Source: Streptomyces sp. NBC_01571 (GTDB taxonomy: Bacteria; Actinomycetota; Actinomycetes; Streptomycetales; Streptomycetaceae). Taken from it: 64,000 bases of DNA. The notes beneath the pieces are model-generated. The model was not told the DNA's origin. It saw only the letters and a list, made by a program, of their open reading frames with translations, and did not search any database. The stretch spans positions 2,418,001-2,482,000 of the forward strand of contig NZ_JAPEPZ010000001.1 of NCBI RefSeq assembly GCF_026339875.1, written 5' to 3'. Below, piece by piece: positions 33,748 to 42,852 of the stretch (its first letter is position 1; every line of letters begins with the position of its first letter). A program made the position numbers and the translations under genes.

Positions 33748-34901
33748 CCGGAGACGGCCTTGCCCCAGCCCTGGGCGAGGACGCCCTTGGCCTTGTTCTG
33801 CTGGTCCTCGGTCGGGAAGCTCGGCGTGCCCGAGACCTTGGGAAGCGCGGCGGCGGCGGTCTTGTCGAGCGTGCCCGCCTTGTCCATGGCCGGCATCAGG
33901 GCCGGGCGGGCGTATCCCTTGACCCAGAGGTTCTGGCCCTCGGTGCTGTAGAGGTACTCCTGCCACAGGCGGGCCGCCGCCGGGTGCGGGGCGTCCTTGT
34001 TGATGGCCTGGGAGTAGTACTGGGAGAACTGGCCGTCGGAGGGGACCGTGACCGTCCAGTCGAGACCCTTGGAGTTGAACTCGTCGGCGTAGCCGGCGTT
34101 CAGGTAGTCCCAGTCGATGCTGATCGGCGTCTCGCCCTTCTCGACGGTGGCCGGGGTCGACTCGACGGGCGTGTAGTTGCCGTTCTTCTTCAGCTTGCCG
34201 AAGAAGTCGATGCCGGGCTGGATGTCGTCGAAGGAGCCACCGTTGGCGAGGGCGGCCGCGTACACGCCGGCGAACGCCGAACCGGACTTGGTGGGGTTGC
34301 CGTTGAGGGCGACCTGGCCCTTGTACTCCGGCTTGAGCAGGTCCGCGAAGGTCTTGGGGCACTCCTTGACCTTCTTGGCGTCGCAGCCGATGGAGACGTA
34401 GCCGCCGTAGTCGTTGAACCACTGCCCCTTCGGGTCCTTCTGGGCCTCGGGGATGTCGGCGAACGCGGTCACCTTGTAGGGCGCGAGCAGCCCCTGCTGG
34501 GCGGCGCTCAGCGCGAACGAGCTGCCCAGGTCGAGGACGTCGGGCGCGCGGTCCTGGCCCTTGCGCGAGGTGACGGCGTTGATCTCGTCCTGGCTGGTCC
34601 CGGCCGGGTTCTCCACGTCGATCTTGATGCCGTACTTCTTGGTGAAGCCGTCGATCAGCGCGCCGTAGTTGGCCCAGTCACGGGGCAGCGCGATCGCGTG
34701 CAGCGTGCCCTCCTTCTTCGCCGCCTTCACGAGGGCGTCGAGACCACCGAAGTCGGCGGCGGAGGTCGCGGTGGCCGCGCTCTTGCCGTCGGCGGTGGTC
34801 GCCTTGTCGTCGGGGGCCGCGCCACAGGCGCTGAGGGCGAGGGCGGCGGCGACGGCGAGGCCGCCGGTGAGGACGGCGGTCCTCGGCAGGAACACGGTCA
34901 C
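33744..34901 (-). CDS. ABC transporter substrate-binding lipoprotein
   Basis: A 385-residue lipoprotein: signal peptide with lipobox LALSACG (lipid-modified cysteine near residue 26), then a two-lobed periplasmic-binding fold of the Fe3+/spermidine/2-aminoethylphosphonate class. Segments such as IKIDVENPAGTSQDEINAV, PDVLDLGSSFALSA, WFNDYGGYVSIGCD and SIDWDYLNAGYADEF support this. The ligand cannot be read from sequence; the operon context suggests an organophosphate or phosphonate. The GTG at 34901 follows GGAG at five-base spacing. It is the first gene of the operon, 41 bases downstream of a GntR-type palindrome. Confidence 0.9.
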   Translation of the reverse strand: MTVFLPRTAVLTGGLAVAAALALSACGAAPDDKATTADGKSAATATSAADFGGLDALVKAAKKEGTLHAIALPRDWANYGALIDGFTKKYGIKIDVENPAGTSQDEINAVTSRKGQDRAPDVLDLGSSFALSAAQQGLLAPYKVTAFADIPEAQKDPKGQWFNDYGGYVSIGCDAKKVKECPKTFADLLKPEYKGQVALNGNPTKSGSAFAGVYAAALANGGSFDDIQPGIDFFGKLKKNGNYTPVESTPATVEKGETPISIDWDYLNAGYADEFNSKGLDWTVTVPSDGQFSQYYSQAINKDAPHPAAARLWQEYLYSTEGQNLWVKGYARPALMPAMDKAGTLDKTAAAALPKVSGTPSFPTEDQQNKAKGVLAQGWGKAVSG

Positions 34902-34942
34902 GGTCTCTCCAGGAGTACGCACGAGGGTGTGATGGAGCGGAG

Positions 34943-34960
34943 AACTTGTCTGAACAAGTT
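34943..34960. promoter_or_regulatory. GntR/HutC-type operator upstream of the ABC operon
   Basis: AACTTGT-CTGA-ACAAGTT is a perfect seven-base inverted repeat. The ACTTGTCT...ACAAGT core resembles operators of HutC-subfamily GntR proteins (TTGTCTAGACAA-like). It lies in the 211-bp divergent region, close to the start of the binding-protein gene and about 150 bases before the gntR gene. Confidence 0.6.
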
Positions 34961-35112
34961 GACCCCAGTAGGCCCGGCTCCGGTGTCCTGTTCGTAAACA
35001 CTGGCGAAACCCTGAACCCCGATTCCCTGCACAATCCCGAGCTGCCCAGATCACCGTCCGATCTCGATTACGCTGGTCACGCTGTGCACTGCAGCCGGAT
35101 CAGAGGGGAAGC

Positions 35113-35853
35113 ATGGGGGCGCGACACGAGGAGATCGCCGACGAGCTGCGGCGGGCGATCGACCGCGAGGAGTACACGGTGGGCAGTCTGCTGCCCGCGG
35201 AGACGGACCTCGCGGCGCAGTACGGCGTGGCGCGCGGCACGGTCCGGCAGGCCGTCGCGGCCCTGACCGCCGAGGGCCTGATCGGGTCCCGCCAGGGCGC
35301 GCGCCGGGTGGTGCTGGCCAGCCGCCGCAGCCAGAGCTTCGCCGAACTGCGCAGCTTCGCCGAGTGGGCACGCACGATGGGGCGGGAGGCGACGGGACGC
35401 GTGGTCGAGCAGACCTACCGTCCGGCGACCGCCGAGGATGCCGTGCGCCTCCAACTGCCGGAGGGGACAGCCGTGTTGCACGTGCTGCGGGTGCGTGGCC
35501 TGGACGGTGAGCCGGTGCTCCTGGAGCGGACCGTGTACGCCGACTGGATCTCCCCCGCCGTCGAGGCCATCGAGCCCGACTGCCCCTCCGTGACCCAGCG
35601 GCTCTTCGAGGACACGGGCCTGGTCTTCGCCTACGGCGAGCACGTCATCGACGCGGTGGCGGCCGGCGCCCAGGACGCCGACCTTCTCGGCATCCGCCGC
35701 ACCAGCCCCCTGCTCCGAGTCCGCCGCGTCACCACGACCCGCGAAGGCCGCCCGGTGGAATGGTCGGACGACCGCTACCGCTCCGACGCCGTGAGCTTCA
35801 GCGTGCACAACTCGATAGGGAACAACGCCATGGCGAGGAAGACGGCGGAGTAG
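35113..35853 (+). CDS. GntR-family regulator, HutC subfamily
   Basis: A 246-residue regulator. The winged HTH (about 5-70) has the pattern IADELRRAIDREEYTVGSLLPAETDLAAQYGVARGTVRQAV and EGLIGSRQGARRVV. The C-terminal UTRA effector-binding domain (about 85-235) shows the typical LERTVYADWISP and VIDAVAAGAQDADLLGI segments. It is divergent from the ABC importer/HAD-EEP operon and very likely controls it in response to the transported compound or a product of its hydrolysis. HutC-type GntR proteins such as PhnF often regulate phosphonate genes, which fits but does not prove the ligand. Confidence 0.9.
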   Translation: MGARHEEIADELRRAIDREEYTVGSLLPAETDLAAQYGVARGTVRQAVAALTAEGLIGSRQGARRVVLASRRSQSFAELRSFAEWARTMGREATGRVVEQTYRPATAEDAVRLQLPEGTAVLHVLRVRGLDGEPVLLERTVYADWISPAVEAIEPDCPSVTQRLFEDTGLVFAYGEHVIDAVAAGAQDADLLGIRRTSPLLRVRRVTTTREGRPVEWSDDRYRSDAVSFSVHNSIGNNAMARKTAE

Positions 35854-36076
35854 AGACCGAGTTGAGACGGACGCCCCGCGCCCGTCAGGGGCGCAGGCGA
35901 CCGCGCCATTCATGACCACGGTCAACGCGCGCTCGCCAGCACCGCTGACAACCCGCGCCCCGTCAACGCCGCGAGCAACCCGCGCCCTGAGTGGGGCGGG
36001 GAACTGCGCGACCAGCCACGGACCACCCGCAGGCCCCGACCCGCCCCGGCCCCGACCCTGGTCCCGGCCACAGGCC
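35854..36076. repeat. gap with a dispersed Streptomyces repeat motif
   Basis: Between the GntR gene and the Lrp gene lie CCCCGCGCCCGTCAGGGGCG and GTGGGGCGGGGAACTGCGCG followed by ACCAGCCAC (from about 35991). The latter is the dispersed GGGGCGCGGGGAACTGCGCGACCAGCC-type element found between many Streptomyces genes, here with a small deletion. No coding sequence is seen. Confidence 0.6.
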
Positions 36077-36529
36077 CTACGTGGGCGACCCCGAAGAGAA
36101 CCTCCGCAGCAACGGCGAAAGCACCAGCACGGACTTCGTCCGCTCCACGAACGGCTCCCCCGCGATCCGCTCCAGCACGCGCTCGAAGTGCCGCATGTCG
36201 GACGCGAAGACCTGGACGACCGCGTCCGCCTCCCCGGTGACCGTGGAGGCGGCCACGACTTCCTGGTAGCGCTCCAGCCCCCGCTGGATCGTCTCCGGCG
36301 AGGTGTTGCGCCGGCAGTAGATCTCGACGAACCCCTCCGTCTCCCAGCCGAGCGCGGCCGGGTCCACCCGTACCGTGAACCCCGTGATGGCCCCGGTCGC
36401 CCGCAACCGGTCCACCCTGCGTTTCACGGCCGGCGCGGACAGGCCGACCAGGTGGCCGATGTCGGCGTAGGAGCGGCGGGCGTCCTCGGCGAGGGCGTGC
36501 ACGATGCGTTCGTCGAGATCGTTCAGCAC
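36077..36529 (-). CDS. Lrp/AsnC-family regulator
   Basis: A 150-residue protein with an N-terminal HTH (LNDLDERIVHALAEDARRSYADIGHLVGLSAPAVKRRVDRLRATGAI) and a C-terminal RAM ligand-binding domain (VVAASTVTGEADAVVQVFA). The opening LDxxDxxI pattern and HTH spacing are standard. It starts 10 bases after an amino acid permease gene on the same strand, so it is probably co-transcribed and may regulate that permease in response to an amino acid. The target remains inferred. Confidence 0.92.
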   Translation of the reverse strand: MLNDLDERIVHALAEDARRSYADIGHLVGLSAPAVKRRVDRLRATGAITGFTVRVDPAALGWETEGFVEIYCRRNTSPETIQRGLERYQEVVAASTVTGEADAVVQVFASDMRHFERVLERIAGEPFVERTKSVLVLSPLLRRFSSGSPT

Positions 36530-36539
36530 TGCGGGTGGT

Positions 36540-38006
36540 TCACTTCTCTACGGTGGCGATACGGGAGCGGCGGTAGCCGTAACTGAAGTAGAACACGAGC
36601 CCGGCGGCCATCCAGACTCCGAAGACCACCCAGGTGACGGCCGAGAGGCTGCCCATCATCCAGACGCAGAGCGCGAACCCGATCGCGGGCAGCACCGGCG
36701 ACAGCGGTACCCGGAAAGTGCGCCGCATGTCCGGGCGCGTCCGGCGCAGCACGACGACGGCGACGTTGACCAGCGCGAAGGCGAAGAGCGTACCGATGCT
36801 GGTGGCGTCGGCAAGCTGACCGAGCGGGATCGCCGCGGCCAGGACACCGCAGAACAGCGAGACGATCACGGTGTTGGCGCGGGGCGCGCCGGTCTTCGGG
36901 TGGACCCGCGAGAACACCTTGGGCACGAGTCCGTCGCGGGACATGGCGAAGAGGATGCGGGTCTGGCCGTAGAGCACGGTCAGGACGACGCTGGCGATCG
37001 CGATGACGGCACCGGCCGCGAGCAGGGTGCCCCAGAAGGTCTGTCCGGTGACGTTCTTCATGATCTCGGCGAGGGCGGCCTCCGAGTCGTTGAACCGCCG
37101 CCAGGGCTTCGCTCCGACGGCGACGGCCGCGACGACGACGTACAGCGCCGTCACGATGACCAGCGAGAGCATGATCGCGCGGGGCAGGTCGCGCTGCGCG
37201 TTCTTCGCCTCCTCACCGGCCGTGGAGGCGGCGTCGAAGCCGATGTACGAGAAGAAGAGCGTGGCCCCGGCCGCGCTGACGCCCGCCATGCCGAGCGGCA
37301 TGAAGTGCTCGTAGTTTCCGGACTTGAAGCCCTGGATGCCGATGGCGCAGAACAGCAGCAGCGCGACGATCTTCACGGCGACCATGATCGTGTTGGCGCG
37401 CGCGGACTCCTTGGCGCCGCCGAGCAGGAAGGCCATGGCGAGCAGGACGACGATCAGCGCGGGCAGGTTGAAGACCCCGCCGTCGCCGGGCGGCGCGGAG
37501 AGCGCGTCCGGGATGGTGACGCCGATGGTGCCGTCGAGCAGTTCGTTCAGGTACTCGCCCCAGCCGACCGCGACGGCGGCCACCGAGACGCCGTACTCCA
37601 GGACCAGGCACCAGCCGCAGATCCAGGCGATCAGTTCGCCCATCGTTGCGTACGCGTACGAGTACGAGGAGCCGGCGACCGGGATGGTGCCCGCCAGTTC
37701 CGCGTACGAGAGAGCGGAGAAGAGCGCGGTGAGCCCGGCGATCACGAAGGAGAGGGTGACCGCGGGTCCGGCCTTGGGGACGGCCTCACCGAGGACCACG
37801 AAGATTCCGGTGCCGAGGGTGGCACCGATGCTGATCATCGTCAGCTGCCACAGGCCGAGGGAACGCCGCAGGGTGCCGCCCTCTCCCTGGCCGACCTCGG
37901 CAACCAGGCGTTCCACGGGCTTGCGGCGCATCAGACGCGCGCCGACACCCGGGGACGGTGGGGCGGTCTGTGTGCGGGACTGCGGGGGTGCGCCGGGATC
38001 GAGCAC
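36540..38006 (-). CDS. APC-family amino acid permease (cationic amino acid transporter type)
   Basis: A 488-residue membrane protein with about 13 helices. It shows the APC start region LTMISIGATLGTGIFVVLG, the SYAELAGTIPVAGSSYSYAYATMGELIAWICGWCLVLEYG segment and FSYIGFDAASTAGEEAKNAQRDLP, which are hallmarks of the CAT/YfnA group. The cytosolic N-terminus (about 1-50) is proline- and arginine-rich. Likely substrates are cationic or branched amino acids. GGAG eight bases upstream supports the GTG start. It heads a two-gene operon with an Lrp-type regulator. Confidence 0.92.
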   Translation of the reverse strand: MLDPGAPPQSRTQTAPPSPGVGARLMRRKPVERLVAEVGQGEGGTLRRSLGLWQLTMISIGATLGTGIFVVLGEAVPKAGPAVTLSFVIAGLTALFSALSYAELAGTIPVAGSSYSYAYATMGELIAWICGWCLVLEYGVSVAAVAVGWGEYLNELLDGTIGVTIPDALSAPPGDGGVFNLPALIVVLLAMAFLLGGAKESARANTIMVAVKIVALLLFCAIGIQGFKSGNYEHFMPLGMAGVSAAGATLFFSYIGFDAASTAGEEAKNAQRDLPRAIMLSLVIVTALYVVVAAVAVGAKPWRRFNDSEAALAEIMKNVTGQTFWGTLLAAGAVIAIASVVLTVLYGQTRILFAMSRDGLVPKVFSRVHPKTGAPRANTVIVSLFCGVLAAAIPLGQLADATSIGTLFAFALVNVAVVVLRRTRPDMRRTFRVPLSPVLPAIGFALCVWMMGSLSAVTWVVFGVWMAAGLVFYFSYGYRRSRIATVEK

Positions 38007-38285
38007 GCGCTGGCTCCTTCATCACTGCCGGTCGAGAAGGCGGGGACCGGCGGCACCCCTGACAGGAGGGACCCACCGAGCGGAGTCCCCGCCACGCCAT
38101 GTACAGCGCTCGACCCTATGAGCCGGGCCTTCACCGGCGTAATGCGGCAACCTTGCGCGTCTCCGTAAGATCATTGCGTTCATCCCGGCTCGGCGCGTGT
38201 TCGTTGCGCGGGCCCTTTCGATGGTTGCGCACACCGTCCCCGGGCCGCCGGACGAGCCGGTGCCGGCCCCGGTCGGCCGGGGGGT
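38007..38285. other. upstream region of the permease-Lrp operon
   Basis: No gene is seen. The stretch 38150-38215 is less GC-rich and includes AACCTTGCGC and AAGATCATTGCGTTCATC, possible Lrp- or promoter-related sequence, but no consensus pair can be claimed. The region then runs into the direct repeats and terminator behind guaB1. Confidence 0.35.
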
Positions 38286-38340
38286 GCCGGCCGGTGCGCG
38301 AACGCGTCGGCCTGGGGGCCGCCGGCCGGTGCGCGAACGC
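38286..38340. repeat. 20-bp direct repeat pair
   Basis: GCCGGCCGGTGCGCGAACGC occurs at 38286-38305 and again, identical, at 38321-38340, a 35-base period. It sits directly next to the guaB1 terminator. Confidence 0.8.
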
Positions 38341-38378
38341 CGAACGGCCCGCGCGGACGCACCGCGGGGGCCGTTCGG
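38340..38378 (-). terminator. terminator of guaB1
   Basis: CGAACGGCCC (38341-38350) pairs with GGGCCGTTCG (38368-38377), extended by one C-G pair at each end, with an inner GCGCGG/CCGCG pairing. It lies 13 bases after the guaB1 stop on the minus strand. Confidence 0.75.
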
Positions 38379-38390
38379 AAGGGGAGCGGG

Positions 38391-39875
<1,485 letters not shown>

Positions 39876-39939
39876 TCAGCCAGGGGGAAAGCACGTACTT
39901 CATTGTCCCATGGCGGCCCTGGTGGGATACCCGGACACA

Positions 39940-40317
39940 TCATCCAGGCCGGCCGGTCCGGCCGTCGTCGGATCCTCCAAGAGCGAGGACGACCTGGAGC
40001 GCCCCCGCGGTGCCACGCCCGTGGTCGGTGGCCTCGGCGAACACCTCCTGCGCGATGCCCCACTCCCGTGGCGCGGCTCGGGCGAAGTCCCGCCAGCCGG
40101 TGACGACGAGCAGCCGTCCACGGGCGGGCGGGGCCCAGGACAGGTCTCCGAGGCAGTCGGCGAGGGCGTCCCAGTTCCGCCCGAACCAGTCGGGCAGGTC
40201 GAGGGCGCGGGCGCAGCGGTCCATGAACGCGGGTTTGTCGGTGACCCCGGCGAGGTCGAGCCGGAAATGGGCCCAGCCGGCGGCGGCCAGGACGTCCGCG
40301 AGGGTGCCGTCGATCAT
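39940..40317 (-). CDS. barstar-family ribonuclease inhibitor
   Basis: A 125-residue barstar (PF01337) protein. FRLDLAGVTDKPAFMDRCARALDLPDWFGRNWDALADCLGDL is the standard barstar core, containing the FGRNWDAL helix that plugs the RNase active site and the acidic D/E residues that bind it. It should neutralise a guanyl-specific RNase in the cytosol. Its ATG overlaps the stop codon of an RNase Sa-like gene by four bases, so toxin and inhibitor are translationally coupled. The C-terminal tail (GGSDDGRTGRPG) is extra. Confidence 0.92.
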   Translation of the reverse strand: MIDGTLADVLAAAGWAHFRLDLAGVTDKPAFMDRCARALDLPDWFGRNWDALADCLGDLSWAPPARGRLLVVTGWRDFARAAPREWGIAQEVFAEATDHGRGTAGALQVVLALGGSDDGRTGRPG

Positions 40318-40733
40318 CTCAACACCGCCCGGAAGGACTTGTAGTGATCATCGGTGTAGTAGATCTCACCGCCCTGCCCGGTGACAATGCGCCGGGCTCC
40401 CCGGTCCCCTTCGCCCGGCGTCCTGGCGGTGTACTCGTGGTAGTAGCCGCGCTGGTGGAGCGGCAGCAGCCGCTCGAGGTTGCCGAAGACGACGCCGTCC
40501 CTGGCGTACGGGAAGGGGCCGCCCCGGTCGATGAGGGCGAGGGTCGCGCGCGCTTCCGCGGGGAGGCGGGCCTCCCGCACGGTGCCCATGCCGTGCGTCC
40601 GGCCGGGCGCGGAGATGCCGGGGGCGGTGTCCGCCGGGGAGGGGGGCGAGGGAGCCGGGGAGCACCCCGTGAGCAGGGCCGCCAGGCACAGGACGAGACC
40701 CGCGACGAGCCTGGGCACCGACCGCGGCGGCAT
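40314..40733 (-). CDS. secreted guanyl-specific ribonuclease, RNase Sa/barnase family, lipoprotein
   Basis: A 139-residue protein with a lipoprotein signal (LVLCLAALLTGC, lipidated cysteine at 24), a Pro/Ser linker and an RNase Sa-like domain from about 57. The catalytic residues align with RNase Sa: E100 in GYYHEYT, R111 in the DRGARR loop and H130 in TDDHYKSF. The guanine-binding strand region FPYARDGVVFGNLE is preserved. Classic RNase Sa has a disulfide; here the mature domain has no other cysteine, so that bond is missing. Membrane anchoring instead of free secretion is also a difference. It is followed by its barstar inhibitor. No strong ribosome site precedes the ATG at 40733. Confidence 0.88.
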   Translation of the reverse strand: MPPRSVPRLVAGLVLCLAALLTGCSPAPSPPSPADTAPGISAPGRTHGMGTVREARLPAEARATLALIDRGGPFPYARDGVVFGNLERLLPLHQRGYYHEYTARTPGEGDRGARRIVTGQGGEIYYTDDHYKSFRAVLR

Positions 40734-40878
40734 GACGTCGATGCTGCCACGGCCGGCCGTGGGCGGCGCGCGTAAGGGCCCCGGAGAGCGCCTCACGAGC
40801 CGCCTGCCGTCCATGGGGCGCGATGGGGCGCCGGAGGGCGCACGGCGCGCTCCGAGGGCGCCGTGCGCCCCCTTGCGG

Positions 40879-41898
40879 TCACGGCCCGTCCGGGTCCTGG
40901 CGGGACAGCGCCGGGCGTGGTGCCGGGCCCGCCGTCATCAGGTAGTCCGCGGCCGAGGTGTCCGTCACCAGGCTGGTGACGAGCCCGGAGCGCAGTACGG
41001 CGTCGATCGCGGCCGCCTTGCGCTGTCCGCCCGCGATCGCGACGACCTCGGGGATGCGGCGCAGCCGGTCGGCCTCGACGGTGATGCACCGCTCGCCCAG
41101 GTCCCGGCCGACCCGCCGGCCCTCGGTGTCGAACAGGTGAGCGGACATCTCGGCGGCGACTCCGAGGGACGCGTAGTGGGCACGCTCCTCGTCACTGAGC
41201 ATGTCGTGCACCGTCGAGATGCCCGGCTCCCAGGAGCCGATGGAGACACAGGCGACGGTGACCTTGTCGAAGTACTCGAAGGCGCGTGCGATCCCCGTCT
41301 GGCTGCGCAGCGCCGCCGCGGTCGCCGCGTCGGGCAGCAGCATCGGCGCGTAGATGGGGTGGGCGTCGCCGCCCGACACCTGGGCGGCGCGGCGTACCGC
41401 CTCCACCGAACCGCGCTCGGCGGTCCCGGCGTCGTAGACGCCCGTCAGCTGCACCACCGTGCACGGCGGAAGCCGGTCGAGGGCCGCGGCCATGTGAATG
41501 GTGGAGCGGCCCCAGGCGAGACCGAGGACATCGCCCTCGTTGACGAGCTCGCCGAGCAGGTCGGCGGCCACCTCTCCGAGGTTCTCGGGGTCGGGCGACT
41601 CCTCGGCGTCGGCCGGGGACTCGACCACCACCGCGTGCCGGAGGCCGTAGCGGGCGCGCAGCGCGTCGGAGCGCTCCGCGTCCAGCTCGGCCGGCACCCG
41701 GATCTCGATCCGCACGAGATCCCGTTCGAGAGCGGTCTCCAGGACCCGGGCCACCTTGAAGCGGCTGACGCCGAACTCCTCGGCGATCTGGATCTTGGAT
41801 TTGCCCTCGAGGTAGAAGCGGCGGGCCATGGCCGCCGCCTGGACCAGCTCAGCGGGTCCCATCCGCATGGCTGACCGGCCCGCCGACATACCCGACAC
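40879..41898 (-). CDS. SorC/DeoR-type sugar-binding transcriptional regulator
   Basis: A 339-residue regulator. The N-terminal HTH is ARRFYLEGKSKIQIAEEFGVSRFKVARVLETALERDLV (about 20-60). The C-terminal sugar-phosphate-binding domain (PF04198) has LGELVNEGDVLGLAWGRSTIHMAAALD, LTGVYDAG and the late IPEVVAIAGGQRKAAAIDAVLRSGLVTSLVTDTSAADYL. Such proteins sense phosphorylated sugars. The next gene on the same strand is ribulose-phosphate 3-epimerase, but that lies upstream and is not obviously co-regulated. The GTG at 41898 is chosen because GAGGAG lies six bases before it. Confidence 0.9.
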   Translation of the reverse strand: MSGMSAGRSAMRMGPAELVQAAAMARRFYLEGKSKIQIAEEFGVSRFKVARVLETALERDLVRIEIRVPAELDAERSDALRARYGLRHAVVVESPADAEESPDPENLGEVAADLLGELVNEGDVLGLAWGRSTIHMAAALDRLPPCTVVQLTGVYDAGTAERGSVEAVRRAAQVSGGDAHPIYAPMLLPDAATAAALRSQTGIARAFEYFDKVTVACVSIGSWEPGISTVHDMLSDEERAHYASLGVAAEMSAHLFDTEGRRVGRDLGERCITVEADRLRRIPEVVAIAGGQRKAAAIDAVLRSGLVTSLVTDTSAADYLMTAGPAPRPALSRQDPDGP

Positions 41899-42000
41899 GG
41901 CGCTCTCCTCACTGCTGTTCACACTCTGGATTCGCCGTTCATCCTTGCAGATCCGGCGTACTTGATCAGCCCAGATGGGCGGCGTTCACGTTCCCTTGGT

Positions 42001-42687
42001 TCAGTGGTCGCACGCCCACGCCGCATGAGCCGTCGCCTCCTGTGCCTGGGTGCGCAATGCACGTACCGCCTGGGCCGGGTCCGATGCCCCGTAGACCGCC
42101 GAACCCGCGACGAAAACGTCCGCGCCCGCCTCGGCGCACCGCTCGATGGTGGAGGCCGAGACACCGCCGTCGACCTGGAGCCAGAGTTCGAGTCCGTGCT
42201 TGCTGATCAGCTCACGGGTGCGGCGGATCTTCGGAAGCATGATGTCCAGGAACGCCTGGCCCCCGAAACCCGGCTCCACCGTCATGACCAGCAGCATGTC
42301 GAGCTCGGGCAGCAGATCCTCGTACGGCTCGATCGGGGTGGCGGGCTTGAGCGCCATGGAGGCGCGGGCGCCCATGGCCCGGATCTCGCGGGCGAGCCGC
42401 ACCGGCGCCGCGGCCGCCTCCACGTGGAAGGTGACGGAACCCGCACCCGCTTCGACGTACTGGGGCGCCCACCGATCGACGTCCTCGATCATCAGATGGC
42501 AGTCCAGCGGCGTGTCCGTCGCGCGGGCCAGGGATTCCACGACCGGCACCCCGAGCGTGAGGTTCGGTACGAAGTGGTTGTCCATGACGTCGACATGGAG
42601 CCAGTCCGCTCCCTGCACCGCCTGTGCCTCCTGGGCAAGACGGGCGAAGTCGGCGGAGAGAATGCTGGGGTTGATCTGCACGGCCAT
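42001..42687 (-). CDS. rpe: ribulose-phosphate 3-epimerase
   Basis: A 228-residue TIM-barrel enzyme interconverting ribulose 5-phosphate and xylulose 5-phosphate in the pentose phosphate pathway. The motifs are textbook: [13 protein letters not shown] at the start, [18 protein letters not shown] with the metal-binding histidine and aspartate, [20 protein letters not shown] and [31 protein letters not shown]. It lies downstream of rsmB on the same strand with a hairpin-rich gap of about 165 bases, so independent transcription is likely. Its product class is an effector for SorC-type regulators, one of which is encoded next. Confidence 0.97.
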   Translation of the reverse strand: MAVQINPSILSADFARLAQEAQAVQGADWLHVDVMDNHFVPNLTLGVPVVESLARATDTPLDCHLMIEDVDRWAPQYVEAGAGSVTFHVEAAAAPVRLAREIRAMGARASMALKPATPIEPYEDLLPELDMLLVMTVEPGFGGQAFLDIMLPKIRRTRELISKHGLELWLQVDGGVSASTIERCAEAGADVFVAGSAVYGASDPAQAVRALRTQAQEATAHAAWACDH

Positions 42688-42780
42688 GCCCCAAGACTGC
42701 CATGCCCGGCACCGGTTGCTCTCCCCGGTCCGGAACGGGGCCGGCGCCGGGATGCCGCGCGGTGGTCCGCCATGCCGTGC

Positions 42781-42831
42781 GGGGCCGCCCGGGGGCCCCG
42801 TCCGACACGGCCACGGAGGCCCGTATCGGAC
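42781..42831 (-). terminator. hairpins after rsmB
   Basis: GGGGCC (42781-42786) pairs with GGCCCC (42794-42799), and GTCCGA (42800-42805) with TCGGAC (42826-42831). These lie just beyond the rsmB stop and before rpe on the minus strand. They are plausible terminators without T-tracts. Confidence 0.45.
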
Positions 42832-42852
42832 GGTGGGCTCGGCGTGCGGGGC

